64,000 nt of DNA from assembly GCA_025093555.1 (NCBI GenBank), contig JAIWNF010000038.1, positions 310,001 through 374,000 of the forward strand, written 5' to 3'. The notes beneath the pieces are model-generated. The model was not told the DNA's origin. It made no database searches and saw only the letters and a list, made by a program, of their open reading frames with translations. Below, one piece after another: positions 12,800-24,086 of the stretch (position 1 is the stretch's first letter; each line of letters begins with the position of its first letter). A program made the translations under genes and the position numbers. Origin of the DNA: Circinella umbellata (Eukaryota > Mucoromycota > Mucoromycetes > Mucorales > Lichtheimiaceae).

Positions 12800-13834
12800 G
12801 CAGAAAAAAAGCTTATAACAAAATAAAAAGGAAAAGCAAGTCAAGTAAACTCTTTACAAACCACACTACCTACACCAAAAGGCTCTTATCCCTTTGTGCA
12901 AACACATATGGGGATTATTTCAGCTCCGCTGCTTGAGTTTCTTCTTTCTCGTTCTCCATATCTTATTGTATTGAATCATCACAAAAAAAAAAAGAAATAA
13001 TAAAGCGTCATAATAATTTTTATTATTGCTACATGATATCGTCATATGGTGAGTAGGTGTTATAATTAATTACTATCATTATTATACCCTTATATATGTT
13101 ATGGCGTCATGATGATCAATACACAAATGTATATGTATGTGACAATAACACTCATAGATATTATAGCAACGGGTCTATTTTCAGGAATTGATACCATAAA
13201 ATGATAAAGTGATGAGTATCATGACGGCAAATAAGTTGAGTAGAGTTAGCTATAATAATATTACCTAGACTAGTATATTGTCAGAAAACAGTATCAATGT
13301 ATATGTCACTTTTCTTTTTTTTTCTTTTTTTTTTTTGGCTTATTATATATAAATTTTGATCATTCTATTACAAAAATTATATGGGTAATAATCGACAGCC
13401 TTGAAAGTGTGTCATATTAAACAGAGAAAATTATTTACGACATATGGCAAAAAAAAAAAGATCTGTAATATGTGTGTTTATATTGATAAGATGTAAATAC
13501 GGAATCTTCTTTTTTCCCTCCCATACCATCCCGCCTCCAACTGTATCTTTTCCTTCAATAATGACGACAAGAAAGAAGCTGATAGACACTGATAGACAGC
13601 CAGACTCAGTCATGATATCATATATAAGCAATTACAGGTTATTTTTTTTACCGGGGATAAATATAATAGCGCACTTTTTATTTAAAACCCTTAAAATGTG
13701 GTACACACATAAATGTTACAGAATAGAATAAGAAGGTCTTGTTTCGTTTATTATTATTTACATGGACTACATATATATTTGAGCTATAATGGGCCCTTGT
13801 ACTTTATTCTATATGAAAGTTTCTTAAGAAACTT

Positions 13835-14164
13835 GTGTGTTCAAATTGGTATTATCACTGGTACCTGAGAACCCCGAATAAAATTACTCAGGGTAGGTAC
13901 GTCTTAGGTAATCAACATTTTGAGTTAATCAAAAATGAATCAGTCCAGATGAGGTTATATGATAACTTATTTAGTATATGGAGACGTACTTCTGTAACGG
14001 CATGGAACTACTTGGAAGGTCGGGACGATTTGGGCGCTGCGGGTTCCAAGTATAACGTTTCCCGAGTCATGCCAGCATTTACCCGCCTTTCAAATAAAAA
14101 AAAATGGGGGGACTCTAAAAAAAGATCTACAATATATAATTGTTATAGGATTGGACTAAAATAA
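13835..14164 (+). CDS. Uncertain open reading frame, possibly a gene relic
   Basis: A 109-codon open frame lies in a patch clearly richer in G+C than its surroundings (especially 13980-14090). The composition looks protein-like rather than AT-driven (residues such as GRYVLGNQHFELI, WRRTSVTAWNYLEGRDDLG). I do not recognise any family. No CT-rich leader precedes it and no obvious splice partners exist. It could be a relic, an inserted fragment, or an unrelated GC-richer RNA. It lies only about 120 bp upstream of the next gene's ATG and overlaps that gene's expected promoter. Confidence 0.2.
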   Translation: MCSNWYYHWYLRTPNKITQGRYVLGNQHFELIKNESVQMRLYDNLFSIWRRTSVTAWNYLEGRDDLGAAGSKYNVSRVMPAFTRLSNKKKWGDSKKRSTIYNCYRIGLK

Positions 14165-14204
14165 GTAGTTCAAAATATAAAAAAAGAAACCACTCAAATA
14201 ATTC

Positions 14205-14280
14205 AAACGTTTCTTCTTTCTTCCTTCCTTTCTTTCTTTATATTACAACTCTCCCCCTCTCCCTCTTTTAATAAAAAAAA
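14205..14280 (+). promoter_or_regulatory. CT-rich tract before the mannose-6-phosphate isomerase ATG
   Basis: Nearly pure pyrimidine runs (TTTCTTCTTTCTTCCTTCC and CTCTCCCCCTCTCCC) followed by poly-A directly before the ATG at 14281. This matches the leader type of the gene at 6372 and supports the chosen start. Confidence 0.5.
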
Positions 14281-15850
14281 ATGACACAAACTAGTGTACT
14301 TCGTCTTCAAGCTAAAACACAATCTTATGATTGGGGCAAGCTAGGCGATGTTTCCAAGGTGGCACGTTATGCACAGCAATCGGGTGAAACTATCGATCCT
14401 TCCAAACCTTATGCAGAACTTTGGATGGGAACTCATCCTAATGCTCCTTCCACTGTCATAGATGATGCTCATACACCGCTTCAATCTCTCATTCATAAAT
14501 ATCCAGAGCTTAGCACACAAACCATCTATGACCAATATAATGGTGATTTACCATTTCTTTTCAAAATTCTTTCTATTCGTAAAGCATTGTCTATTCAAGC
14601 TCATCCCGATAAGACTTTGGGTGAACGTCTCTTCAAAGAGTTTCCTAATATTTATAAGGTAAAAAAAAATTATAGTATTGTAAAGGACTTGAAGAGAAGA
14701 AAAAAAACACGCGGCCACACGCACATAAAAGTTGACGATAACTAACATGGTCCTTTTCTTACACACTATTTTTATTAAAAAAAAAGGATCCCAATCACAA
14801 GGTAAAAAAAAAAGAGAATATGTGCGGAATTATATGAAAAAAGGGTATACGTGAATGATGAAAAAAAATACTAACGAAAATAAAACGCGTTATATTTTTT
14901 ATGAGTGCAGCCTGAAATGGCAATCGCCCTCACACCATTTGAAGCTTTTTGTGGATTTAGACCACTTGATGAAATTAAACAGCATATTCAACGATATCCA
15001 GAACTTGCAGAACTTATTGGTAACGACGTAGCACAAAATTTTTTGACTACGATTCAAGAACAAGATGAGGATGTTGAAAAAAACAAGACGGCATTAAAAT
15101 CTGTATTTAGCGCATTGATGCATAGTCCCCAAGAACAAGTGATAGAACAAACTTCAAAATTGACAAATCGATTACAAAACGAGGATAAGGAGGATCCTTT
15201 GGCAGAGCTGTTATTACGTTTAGATCAACAATATCCAGGTGGTGATATTGGTATTTTCTCTTCATTGTTATTAAATTATGTTACCATGGAATCCGGTCAG
15301 GCGATGTTTTTGGGTGCAAACGAACCACATGCTTATATTTCTGGTGGTAAAGTGCTATATATACATGCTCTTATTATTTGTGTTTACTTTTATATAAATA
15401 GCTAAACGGCAAATATATCGTACCATTATTTTTCTTTTAGATTGCGTGGAATGTATGGCTGCAAGCGATAATGTTGTACGTGCCGGTTTAACACCAAAAT
15501 TTAAGGATGTCGATGTATTGGTTGAAATGTTAACATATCGCTATGGTTCAGCTGAATCACAAAAAATGACACCGCAATCATTTGGATCTCATTCATTGCT
15601 ATATGATCCACCTATTGATGAATTTTCTGTTGCTTTAACAACCCTTAAGTCGGGTGAAACTGAACAACATAAGCCAATTGATGGTCCAAGTATTCTTATT
15701 GTTACAAGTGGAAATGGCGATATGAGCGTACAAGGATCAAATTATTCTCTTCAAGAAGGTTATATTTATTTTGTGGGAGCCAATGTTGAGTTATCCGCGG
15801 AAACATCATCAGGTTTAGAGTTCTATAGAGCTTTCACCGTTCCCACATAA
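14281..15850 (+). CDS. PMI40: Mannose-6-phosphate isomerase, type I
   Basis: Zinc enzyme interconverting fructose-6-phosphate and mannose-6-phosphate. It supplies GDP-mannose for glycosylation and cell-wall polymers in the cytosol. The four exons (14281-14658, 14787-14801, 14911-15346, 15441-15850) give 412 residues. The N-terminus has QSYDWGKLG and AELWMGTHP. Zinc-site motifs are present: QAHPDK in exon 1, HKPEMA across the exon 2/3 junction, and EPHAYISG in exon 3. The substrate region LTPKFKDVDVL is in exon 4. The 15-nt exon 2 encodes DPNHK and is essential for the HKPEMA motif; without it, exons 1 and 3 still join in frame but lose it. The identity is secure. Confidence 0.96.
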
Positions 15851-16148
15851 AAGTTAGCAAAGTACCACACTGCCAATTAATTCCCCAATCTGTTAATATT
15901 ATTAATTAATAATGATAATATAAATATTTTTATTCACCCATATTACATATATATATACTTTTCATCACAACCACCTTTGCCTTTTTCTCACTTTCATAAA
16001 CTTCTAAACAGTTCCCTTTACCATTCCATTATAAACAAATTTGCATTTCCTCTTCCTCTTTCTTGCTCTCTCTTTTAATCCAAAAAACAATAAATAAATA
16101 TTTGTTTTTTATTCCTTATGAAAAAAAGTCATACGTACGTAATTAAAA

Positions 16149-16462
16149 ATAAAGCTGTTCGGTAACCTCGTGGCAAGAATCTTAGATTATGATAGCTTCT
16201 GCACATATTGGTAGCACAATAACACACTTCCGGAAGAAATAGCCAGTTGTGTTACACTTGTCTTATCGTTTCTTCCCGCGGAACAATTCCTATTGGATGC
16301 GAAAATCCAACCAAGAGAGGAAGCGATTATGGGTATATATATATTTCCAAATCTCTACTACGCTTCTTACTAATAATTGGTTAGATGAAACCACAGTAGA
16401 TTTAACAAAAAGAATACTGAAGCTGTTGAATAATGTATATAAAGAATCATTGAAAATTAGAG
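16149..16462 (+). pseudogene. Possible decayed gene: two in-phase coding-like blocks across an intron, with an in-frame TAG
   Basis: One frame reads KLFGNLVARILDYDSFC, meets TAG at 16212-16214, then continues in the same frame through 16332 (LPEEIASCVTLVLSFLPAEQ, then DAKIQPREEAIM). A 52-bp intron with good GT/AG ends and a TTACTAAT branch-like site (16333-16384) joins it to 16385-16462 (VDLTKRILKLLNNVYKESLK) in phase. Protein-like composition on both sides of a plausible intron argues for a true coding origin. The TAG argues for a pseudogene, unless it ends an intron (GGTAG could serve as an acceptor). I do not recognise the family. Confidence 0.35.
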
Positions 16463-16925
16463 GTATATGATGAGTATACTGTAGGTACGTATCATTTTTT
16501 TTCATCCAAGAATGAAGCATGAAGCCTTTAATGCGACGCCACCACATCAATATTCATCGACGGCATTTTGAAGGGCTTGCAAAATTTCATTGGACTTTTT
16601 GTTTTTTAAATAGTATAAAAGTACATCAAAATATATAACCAGAATCATTTACAATAGCAACAAAAAAAGGAAAAGTTTGTATTTGCGTAACATGCTATAT
16701 GTAATTGTATAATTACAATAAAAACTGTCACTCTATATACATATATGTGTATATATCAGGTCACTAACATGTACCATGTTATTTGTTGTTTCAAAAGATT
16801 GCACATACGTACAGTAATACCTTGTTTGTTTAGATAACAGTTATTACAATTGTATATATAATGTATATGCTGTGAACGTGTCTACGTAAATATACACTAT
16901 CTGTTAATAAAGTAAAAATATACAG

Positions 16926-17086
16926 ACACATTGTCCCTGTCTGTTTTCATATATGCATGCTTAATTGAAACAATGTTTGATGTATCACATCCTGAAATAC
17001 TTATGTTGTCACTTATTCCTATAGGCTGGACTAAAGAAATACACAATGTAGAGTTGACATTGGTGTATTTATGCAATAAGTTATAA
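16926..17086 (+). pseudogene. Coding-like block with acceptor-like 5' end, family unknown
   Basis: An open frame that follows an AATATACAG acceptor-like site and ends at TAA 17084-17086. Its translation (about 52 codons, with IYACLIETMFDVSHPEILML in the middle) looks protein-like and hydrophobic. It may be the last exon of the same broken gene as the block at 16149-16462, but I could not connect them. A minus-strand open frame over the same bases looks less convincing. Confidence 0.25.
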
Positions 17087-18103
17087 AACACATTTGCACA
17101 AAAGCAGTTTTATCGTTAGCTATATCATATATGCAGATGTTTAAGATGTAAGTGATTTTTGTTTGCTATTCATTACATAGCATGTAAATAGTTGAATAAA
17201 GAGTGTCCGACTTTGTGATGGTTATGTCGGGCTCCATTTTGACCAAGCATTCCCATAGTACAAGCTTTGAATCAAAAGTCTCGTCACGCTTTCTGTATGT
17301 GGGCTTCACCGCTTATTCATGCGATACTATGTAATTAAAATTAAAAAAGAGGAGAACCAAGATTGCTATGTTTCACGTAGGTTTTCTTTTAATATTTCAA
17401 AAGTGTAACTGCATTGGTTCGTTACAGTTGTTAAACTTTTGATTCTCCTGTAGACTCATATCAAAAAACAACTACTATAAGATGTACGGTGAGAATAATA
17501 TGCTATGTATTATATATATGATACTTTCATTTTCTGTTTTTTTGTTTGTTTCTTTAAAAACATATTACGTTCAAAGTGATTATTAATTATGTTGTGCCAG
17601 CGTTAACTTTAATAAAAAAAATGGTCTTTTTTCTTCTCCGTTGCGACTTTTACGGATTGACTTAGACAGGAAGTATTTCATAAAATTATAATAGCTAAAG
17701 ACCTTTTTACGTAATATTTTTTTTCTTAACTGATCATTGATACTATTATAATAATATGTAGCATTGTTTTCATGAGCTTACGCCACTTTCTTCAAAGGGG
17801 AACTATAAATGGTCGGTTCAGTTGGATGCTGTTGACATTAAGCTTATAAACAATAGCTGTTTTTTTTCATTTTGATAATAAGTAATAGTGTTATTTTATT
17901 TCTTTAGTGGTGCATGGGTATGTCGCAAACACCAGGTAAGTGTATACAAATACTGGGAGCAAAATGGCTTTGTGCTTGACACACTATTTAGAATTTGGCC
18001 TGAAGTCTTGGTTAAAATTGTTTCCGTGACACACTGTATCAGCAGAATTTTTTTTCTTTTTTTTTTCACTGTAACTTGTTAAAAAAGTTATAAAACGAAC
18101 GTG

Positions 18104-18775
18104 ATGTCACAATGCAACGATGTACTGTTCGTACGTAATTATAAACAGTTAGAAGATGAATTCTTTTATAATGTTTTACAACCTGATCTACAACAACTTT
18201 TAGATATGCAAGATCTTCATGACGCATATCTTTTTGGTGAAATCGGATTCCTAATCGCTGGTTTGAAACCATGTGTACTCATTGATCTTCCTCACCCCGT
18301 AGCAGTACTTTATAAACAACATGTCCTTGATCGCGTTTCAATAGATCATCTAACACTTCGCGGTATCGAGATTGCTGAAATCGAAACAAATGTCTCGAGT
18401 CCTGAAATAAGTTTACAAGGTTGCTTTATTGTATATCACAGAAGTCAACAAGAAACTATCCAGCCACTACTACTAATGTCTCAAAACGGTAAAGAGAACA
18501 ACAGCAGTAACCAGCAGGTGATCTCAGAGTCAACACTGGCGAAAATCCTTGATTATCCAGGTTCGTTGCCAAGAAACCAGCATGAAATAATGAATATGTT
18601 GGAGGTAGTTTATTATATTGAAGAACAAGAAAATCGATCTGTACAAATTATAACAACATTTGCAGCACTAGATCATGAAGTCAAACAAGTCAAAGTGCAT
18701 TTTGTAAACTATCGTAAAATTTGTCACGAAAAACTGGGACTTGATCTTCGGTTATTAATAAGACGGCCACAATAA
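18104..18775 (+). CDS. Unrecognised single-exon protein, 223 residues
   Basis: One uninterrupted frame starting at ATG 18104 (the GTG at 18101 is in frame but a poor eukaryotic start). The protein is globular-looking, with alternating hydrophobic segments (LFGEIGFLIAGLKPCVLIDL near residues 43-62), a Ser/Asn/Gln-rich loop near 130-145, and a basic C-terminus (LDLRLLIRRPQ). No signal peptide, membrane helix or known motif is evident. A possible upstream exon ending at CCAG|GTAAGT (17932-17935) could lengthen it, but the join cannot be shown. Codon use resembles neighbouring genes, so it is likely real; I assign no function. Confidence 0.6.
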   Translation: MSQCNDVLFVRNYKQLEDEFFYNVLQPDLQQLLDMQDLHDAYLFGEIGFLIAGLKPCVLIDLPHPVAVLYKQHVLDRVSIDHLTLRGIEIAEIETNVSSPEISLQGCFIVYHRSQQETIQPLLLMSQNGKENNSSNQQVISESTLAKILDYPGSLPRNQHEIMNMLEVVYYIEEQENRSVQIITTFAALDHEVKQVKVHFVNYRKICHEKLGLDLRLLIRRPQ

Positions 18776-21171
18776 CCCCCCCCCTCACACTTTTATGATA
18801 GCTGTTCTCTGGGAGAATGAAATGATAGTTTTTTTTATAGTATCAACATCACATGTATATACAAATGTATTCGCACACACCACACTAGGCACAAAACCTT
18901 ATAAATATTTCATCTTTTCCCCACAATCTCGGTAATCAATTTTTCCCATTGTTCTAATAATGTGATTATTCATGTACTACTCAAGACATATATAAACACC
19001 TGATGCTCTTTGTTATAATATAAGTTTATCGAAGTCATAGTTAGTTGTACTCACGATTCTTCTTAGCCCCTTTTTTTCAGTATTTTCTGCATTGTTTGAT
19101 GGGTAGAAAAAATAAAAGAACCTGATGACCTATCATAACATTCACAGGGCTATTTAGTTTATTCATTTTCTTAAAAAGAAGCAGCAATCATGATGATCAA
19201 TATTTTGTTTGGATCTTATAAACAAAAAAATAGAAGAACAAGTGAATCGTTTCTATATATACTCAGGCTTTACTCTCCATCAATTAGCGTGTGCATTTTC
19301 TCTCAGAATTTTAAGTGGATGGTATTTCCATGTTAGCATTGAACTGTATCAAGATCAAAGAAGTACTTACCTCCTGATAGTACGTAGTTAGTTTTTAGTA
19401 TTGACAAAGCTGGGGAAAGAAGATTATAAAATGCTTACTTATTGTCCTTTATTTGTTATGTACACACGATGGCACCAGTAGAGTACAGCAATCTCTAGTC
19501 ATGTTGACAGGATTTTGACCTTTTTTTTTTTATTTCGTATCTATTACATTTTTTGTTCCAATACTCTTTTGTTAAATTCTTTGAGTAATATATTATCTAA
19601 AAGTACACTTGATGTATATTATTTTATAAGATTATATATGAGCACTATACATTACATACAAGATTTTATAATTTAGAAATATATCTGCTACATATCTGGC
19701 GGGTGTGTATAGTACGTGTACATCGCTAAATATTGATAATAGTAACAGATGTTATCGAGATTGTATTTTGCCAACTATCATCATGTTTGTTAGAAGTATC
19801 ACAGAATAGATACAATACCAATTTACTGTAATATGATTTATGTAGTAATTGGATAGTTTGATTGTGTCCCAAGGTTTTTGAATTGAACCCTTGTGTTACT
19901 TTGGATATACTTGCTGCATAACGATCCTTGAAGTATCAAGTCACACAAAATATGAAATATTTATATTCCCACCCCCCATAACTTGGTCATCAAAGAATAG
20001 AACAAGATGCTACAAGGAGGTACATACTTTCTCACAGTACACAAGAATCGAACAATAGCGTTAAATAATTATTATATAGCACCCTGATTATATATTTTAA
20101 CATCAAGGAGTACTCGAATTGTTGACAAGAAAAAATACATTTTCTGAATCCTCTTTATGGTGGTAATTACTACTGTAGTTTACTTTTAAAAACTAAAAAT
20201 ATTTCAAAACTAATTGCATGGTGAATAAACTTTTTTTTATTTTTGAGGTAAGCAAAAATATATAGAAAATGTTTGCGTCTATCACTTATTTCTGCAAGCT
20301 AGTTTTCGTTTTGTTTACAAACAATGGCACAAAACTTTTCCCTTCCCCCTTCTCATCGGCATCACAAAATCTCAGACATCCACATTCAACAACGATTGAT
20401 CAAACTTCATGATGCGCTTATATGTATATGTATATATAGTATACAGAACTCATCCTAACTAAGCAATTAGGATTGTTTTTTTGTTGTTTGGATTATCAAA
20501 AAAAAGTCTACTATTTTTCTAGCCAAGCAAACCTGAAACAATCAAGTTTTTAATTATTTTTCAAATTAATTTTATCGTTAACGTAAGTATACTATCGTTT
20601 ATATTAAAGATAATCGGAGGGGAGGGAAAAATGAACAACTTTAATCATAAAAATAAAAGAGATGGGCGCTTTCCTATATATGCAAATGAATACTGTAAAT
20701 TATATATACTTCCTGTAACAACTGCATGATTTATATGCACAAATTCTCTTTTTTTTCTTTGTCCGGATAATTCGGGCTAATAAAAAGTAACACAACTCAT
20801 GAGATACAAAAGGAATGCTAACAGAAGGTGAAAAAAATATTCTCACCTTGAGAAAAGGAAACTATAGCCCCCACGAGCCTCATGTTTAAAAAAAGTATAT
20901 ACAGGGATATTTACACAAAGAGGATAAAGGAAGGATTTAGAAATCACACGGCTTAAAGCATATTGTTGTTACATTGCATTCAAAACAAAAGAATACAGCC
21001 TAGAGAAGTGAGAAGTAAATAAAAGTTCTTGGTTTTTCAAGGTCGTGGGAGATTTTATATTTCTCTATAAAAACCCCACTAACTTCCCATTAACACTTCT
21101 CTCTTTTTCTTTTTATCGCCACAACCCAACTTTTTTCTTTTCTTTTAAAACAAGCACGTTATATACAAAAA
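18776..21171. other. Spacer between the orphan gene and aldehyde dehydrogenase
   Basis: About 2.4 kb, AT-rich, with short C-runs just after the stop at 18775. One 60-codon open frame (19209-19391) is too short and has no supporting context. I see nothing else. Confidence 0.5.
21066..21073 (+). promoter_or_regulatory. TATA box of the aldehyde dehydrogenase gene
   Basis: TATAAAAA about 100 bp upstream of the ATG at 21172, followed by a CT-rich stretch (21091-21148). Good position for a fungal core promoter. Confidence 0.5.
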
Positions 21172-23279
21172 ATGACCGTCAATTTTGCAACAGAATTCAC
21201 TACTTCCAAGGGGGACAAACTGTCTTGTAAGTTACATTTTTTTTATCTTTTTTATAAAAAGGAAGAAACGTGCGAGAAATTGAAGACTAAATTTATGCAA
21301 TTCCTCTCTTTTTCCCATCGTGTTATATGAAACATTACTTTAGTCAACACTGGCCTCTTCATCAATAACGAATTTGTCGAAGGTGCAGGAACTATTGATG
21401 TTATTAATCCAACAAATGGTGAAAAGATCTGTGCAGTTCAAGCTGGTAAGCTTTTTTTGTCTACTTCGATAAAATTTGGCACATGGTTTTTTAGCTTTAT
21501 GATGTTTTGTAACTAATGTAATAATAATCAATTTTTTATTAAATATGCAGCCGAAGAAGCTCAAGTAAATGCTGCTGTGGATGCTGCCGATAAGGCATAC
21601 AGAGAAGTTTGGAGTAAGACCTCTGCGCGTGAACGTGCACGGTTGATGCACAAGCTCGCCGATTTGGTTGACGCAAACGTGGATGAAATTGCCAGAATCG
21701 AAACTCTTGATAATGGCAAAGGTATCGCGTTCTCAAAAGGTTATGATATTCCTGAAGTCTCAAAGACACTTCGTTATTTTGCTGGGTTTGCTGATAAGCT
21801 GCATGGTAAGGTTATTGAGACCGAAGGCAAGTTGTCTTATACTCGTCATGAACCTATTGGTGTTTGTGGTGCCATTATTCCATGGAATTTCCCTCTCATG
21901 ATGGCTGGTTGGAAGTTGGGTCCTGCTCTCTGTACTGGTAATGTTGTTGTCCTCAAGACTTCTGAACTTACACCTTTATCTGCTTTAAAGTTGGCTGAAC
22001 TTGTCAAGGAGGCTGGTTTTCGTAAGTATATACTTTTTTCTCTTGGAAAAGATAAATAAATAAAATGATAATAGCTACAGTTATGTATTTGTATACTACT
22101 AGTATATTAATATTGTTTATATTATTTTATTATGTCATCATTAGCACCTGGTGTCGTCAACATTATTACCGGTTATGGTCATATTGCAGGTGAGAGGCTT
22201 GCACGTCATCCTAAGGTTGGAAAGGTCGCCTTTACTGGTTCTACTGCCGTTGGGCGTTTGGTCATGAAGGCTGCTGCTGAATCAAACTTGAAGAAAGTCA
22301 CCCTTGAACTTGGTGGTAAATCACCCAACATTATCTTTGATGATGCAGATATCGATCAAGCCGTTTCATGGGCACATAAGGGTGTCTTCTTTAATCATGG
22401 TCAATGCTGCTGTGCTGGTAACTATTATTTTTTAAGCATTAAGGACATGCTCACATACTAAGGTACTGGCTTTAAAAAATTGCTAATGGTATATTTATAA
22501 AATTAGGCACTAGAATCTTTGTTCAAGAAGGTATCTATGATAAGTTCATGGAACGATTCAAGGAATATACAAGCAAGACCAAAGTTGGTGATCCGTTTGA
22601 ACAAGAAACTTTCCAAGGTCCCCAAATATCACAAGTTCAATTTGATCGTATCATGGGCTACATCCAAGCTGGTAAAGATGAAGGTGCTACATGCTTCATG
22701 GGCGGAAATAGACTTGGTAACAGTGGTTACTTTATTGAACCTACTGTATTTACTGGTATGTAGCAAAAATATGAATATATTATTTTGATTGCGGTATATT
22801 GGAAAGTGTAAATTTAAATAATAATTTATTATGGAAATTTAGATGTCAAGGGTAGCATGAAGATTATGCAAGAAGAGATCTTTGGTCCTGTAGTGGCTGT
22901 TTCCAAGTTCAAAGATGAAGCTGATGTCATTGACAAGGCTCATGATACTACATATGGTCTTGCTGCTGCTGTATTTACCCAGAATATTACTCGCGCTGTT
23001 ACAGTTGCCAACAAATTGGAAGCAGGCACCGTTTGTAAGTTTAATGCTAATCTTGTTATGTATTATTTTTTTGTTTTCTTATATGTCAATCAAAGAATAT
23101 ATTATTACGATATTTAACGACCAGCTTTTATATCTGTAGGGGTCAACTGTTATAACGAGCTTGATTACAACACACCATTCGGTGGTTTCAAGCAAAGCGG
23201 TATTGGAAGAGAAAACGGCGAATATGCACTCGAAAATTATCTTCAAATCAAGGCAGTCAAGATCAACGTTGAATTGTAA
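21172..23279 (+). CDS. NAD(P)+-dependent aldehyde dehydrogenase, cytosolic class 1/2 type
   Basis: Oxidises aldehydes such as acetaldehyde to acids. Seven exons (21172-21226, 21344-21445, 21551-22021, 22145-22417, 22507-22755, 22843-23034, 23140-23279) give 493 residues, the usual length. The cofactor fold shows [15 protein letters not shown] and [16 protein letters not shown] contains the general-base Glu (about residue 267). GQCCCAG contains the nucleophilic Cys (about residue 300), and the intron after that segment restores CCCAGTR. EEIFGPV and the C-terminal PFGGFKQSG are typical. There is no clear mitochondrial presequence, so it is probably cytosolic. An ATG preceded by a TATA box and CT-rich leader fixes the start. 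Confidence 0.95.
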
Positions 23280-24086
23280 TTTTTTTATTCCATGTATTTT
23301 GGACTTTTATATTCACTTGATTATTACATAACATTTTCAAACCATCATCAACAACAATCTTTTTTAACCCTCTTGTATAATGAAAATATTTCCTTTTTAT
23401 CCATCTTCTTCTCCTTTCTTGTATAACTTTTCTTCCCATACACACACAAACACCGTCAAACTTCCTGGAACATAATTTCCTATGCAGCTTTCTAAAAAAA
23501 AAACAAAAAACAAAAGAAAGCTATGTATGTAAAAGCTCTTTTAGTATATTACACAACCCCACCTATGTTGAATCTATACTATGAAAGTGATGGCCATCAT
23601 GTAGTGCCATTTACTTTGTAAAATCTAAAAAATTGTATAAAAATTAAAACTTAAAAAATATGAAAAAAAAGTACCTGCATCTTCGCCAGGCAATTATTAT
23701 AATAACTACAAAAAACTCATATGATGGTACAGAACATATCTTATATTTTCTGGTGATCAAAGTCGCATATAGAAGAGTGAGTAAGATACGAATTGAATAT
23801 CGATATAAAAAAAGAGATTTATATTATTATTTTGCAACGTTGTGTGCTTTTTTATTATGTTTGCGTGTGCTAATATTTTACATGCGATGATGATATCTAA
23901 ATTAAATTGAAAAGAAAAAAAGAGAACTAACTAAAGTGTACATATCTAACGGAAAGATCTTTGAAATGTGTGATAAAGTATATAAAAAAAAGGAGGATGT
24001 GTTTGTTTGGAAAAAAGGATACAAGGAGGAGGAAATTATGAAAAAAGAAATATATTAATAGACAAAAATAAAACGACAAATATAAC
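23280..24086. other. Convergent spacer between aldehyde dehydrogenase and the ABC transporter
   Basis: AT-rich 3' flanks of two converging genes, about 0.8 kb. The open frame at 23660-23890 is Lys/Tyr/Ile-rich and unsupported. Confidence 0.5.

Larger units (their letters stand above)
12800..14280. other. Spacer between VPS23 and mannose-6-phosphate isomerase
   Basis: Shared 5' region of two divergent genes, about 1.5 kb. It is mostly AT-rich, with one less AT-rich patch at about 13835-14164 that is annotated separately. No RNA gene is seen. Confidence 0.5.
15851..18103. other. Spacer containing coding-like blocks of unknown origin
   Basis: Between the isomerase and the next open gene there is 2.2 kb. 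Most is AT-rich, but several stretches read like exons (about 16149-16332, 16385-16462, 16926-17083, 17225-17332 and 17928-18065). They are discussed as a separate pseudogene entry. No complete gene model could be assembled. Confidence 0.5.

Noticed and set aside
19862..19910. GGTTCAATTC on the minus strand as a tRNA B box
   Set aside because: No matching A box, acceptor stem or anticodon arm could be drawn around it. Other GGTTC matches (about 17410, 17824, 57062, 62494) fail the same test.
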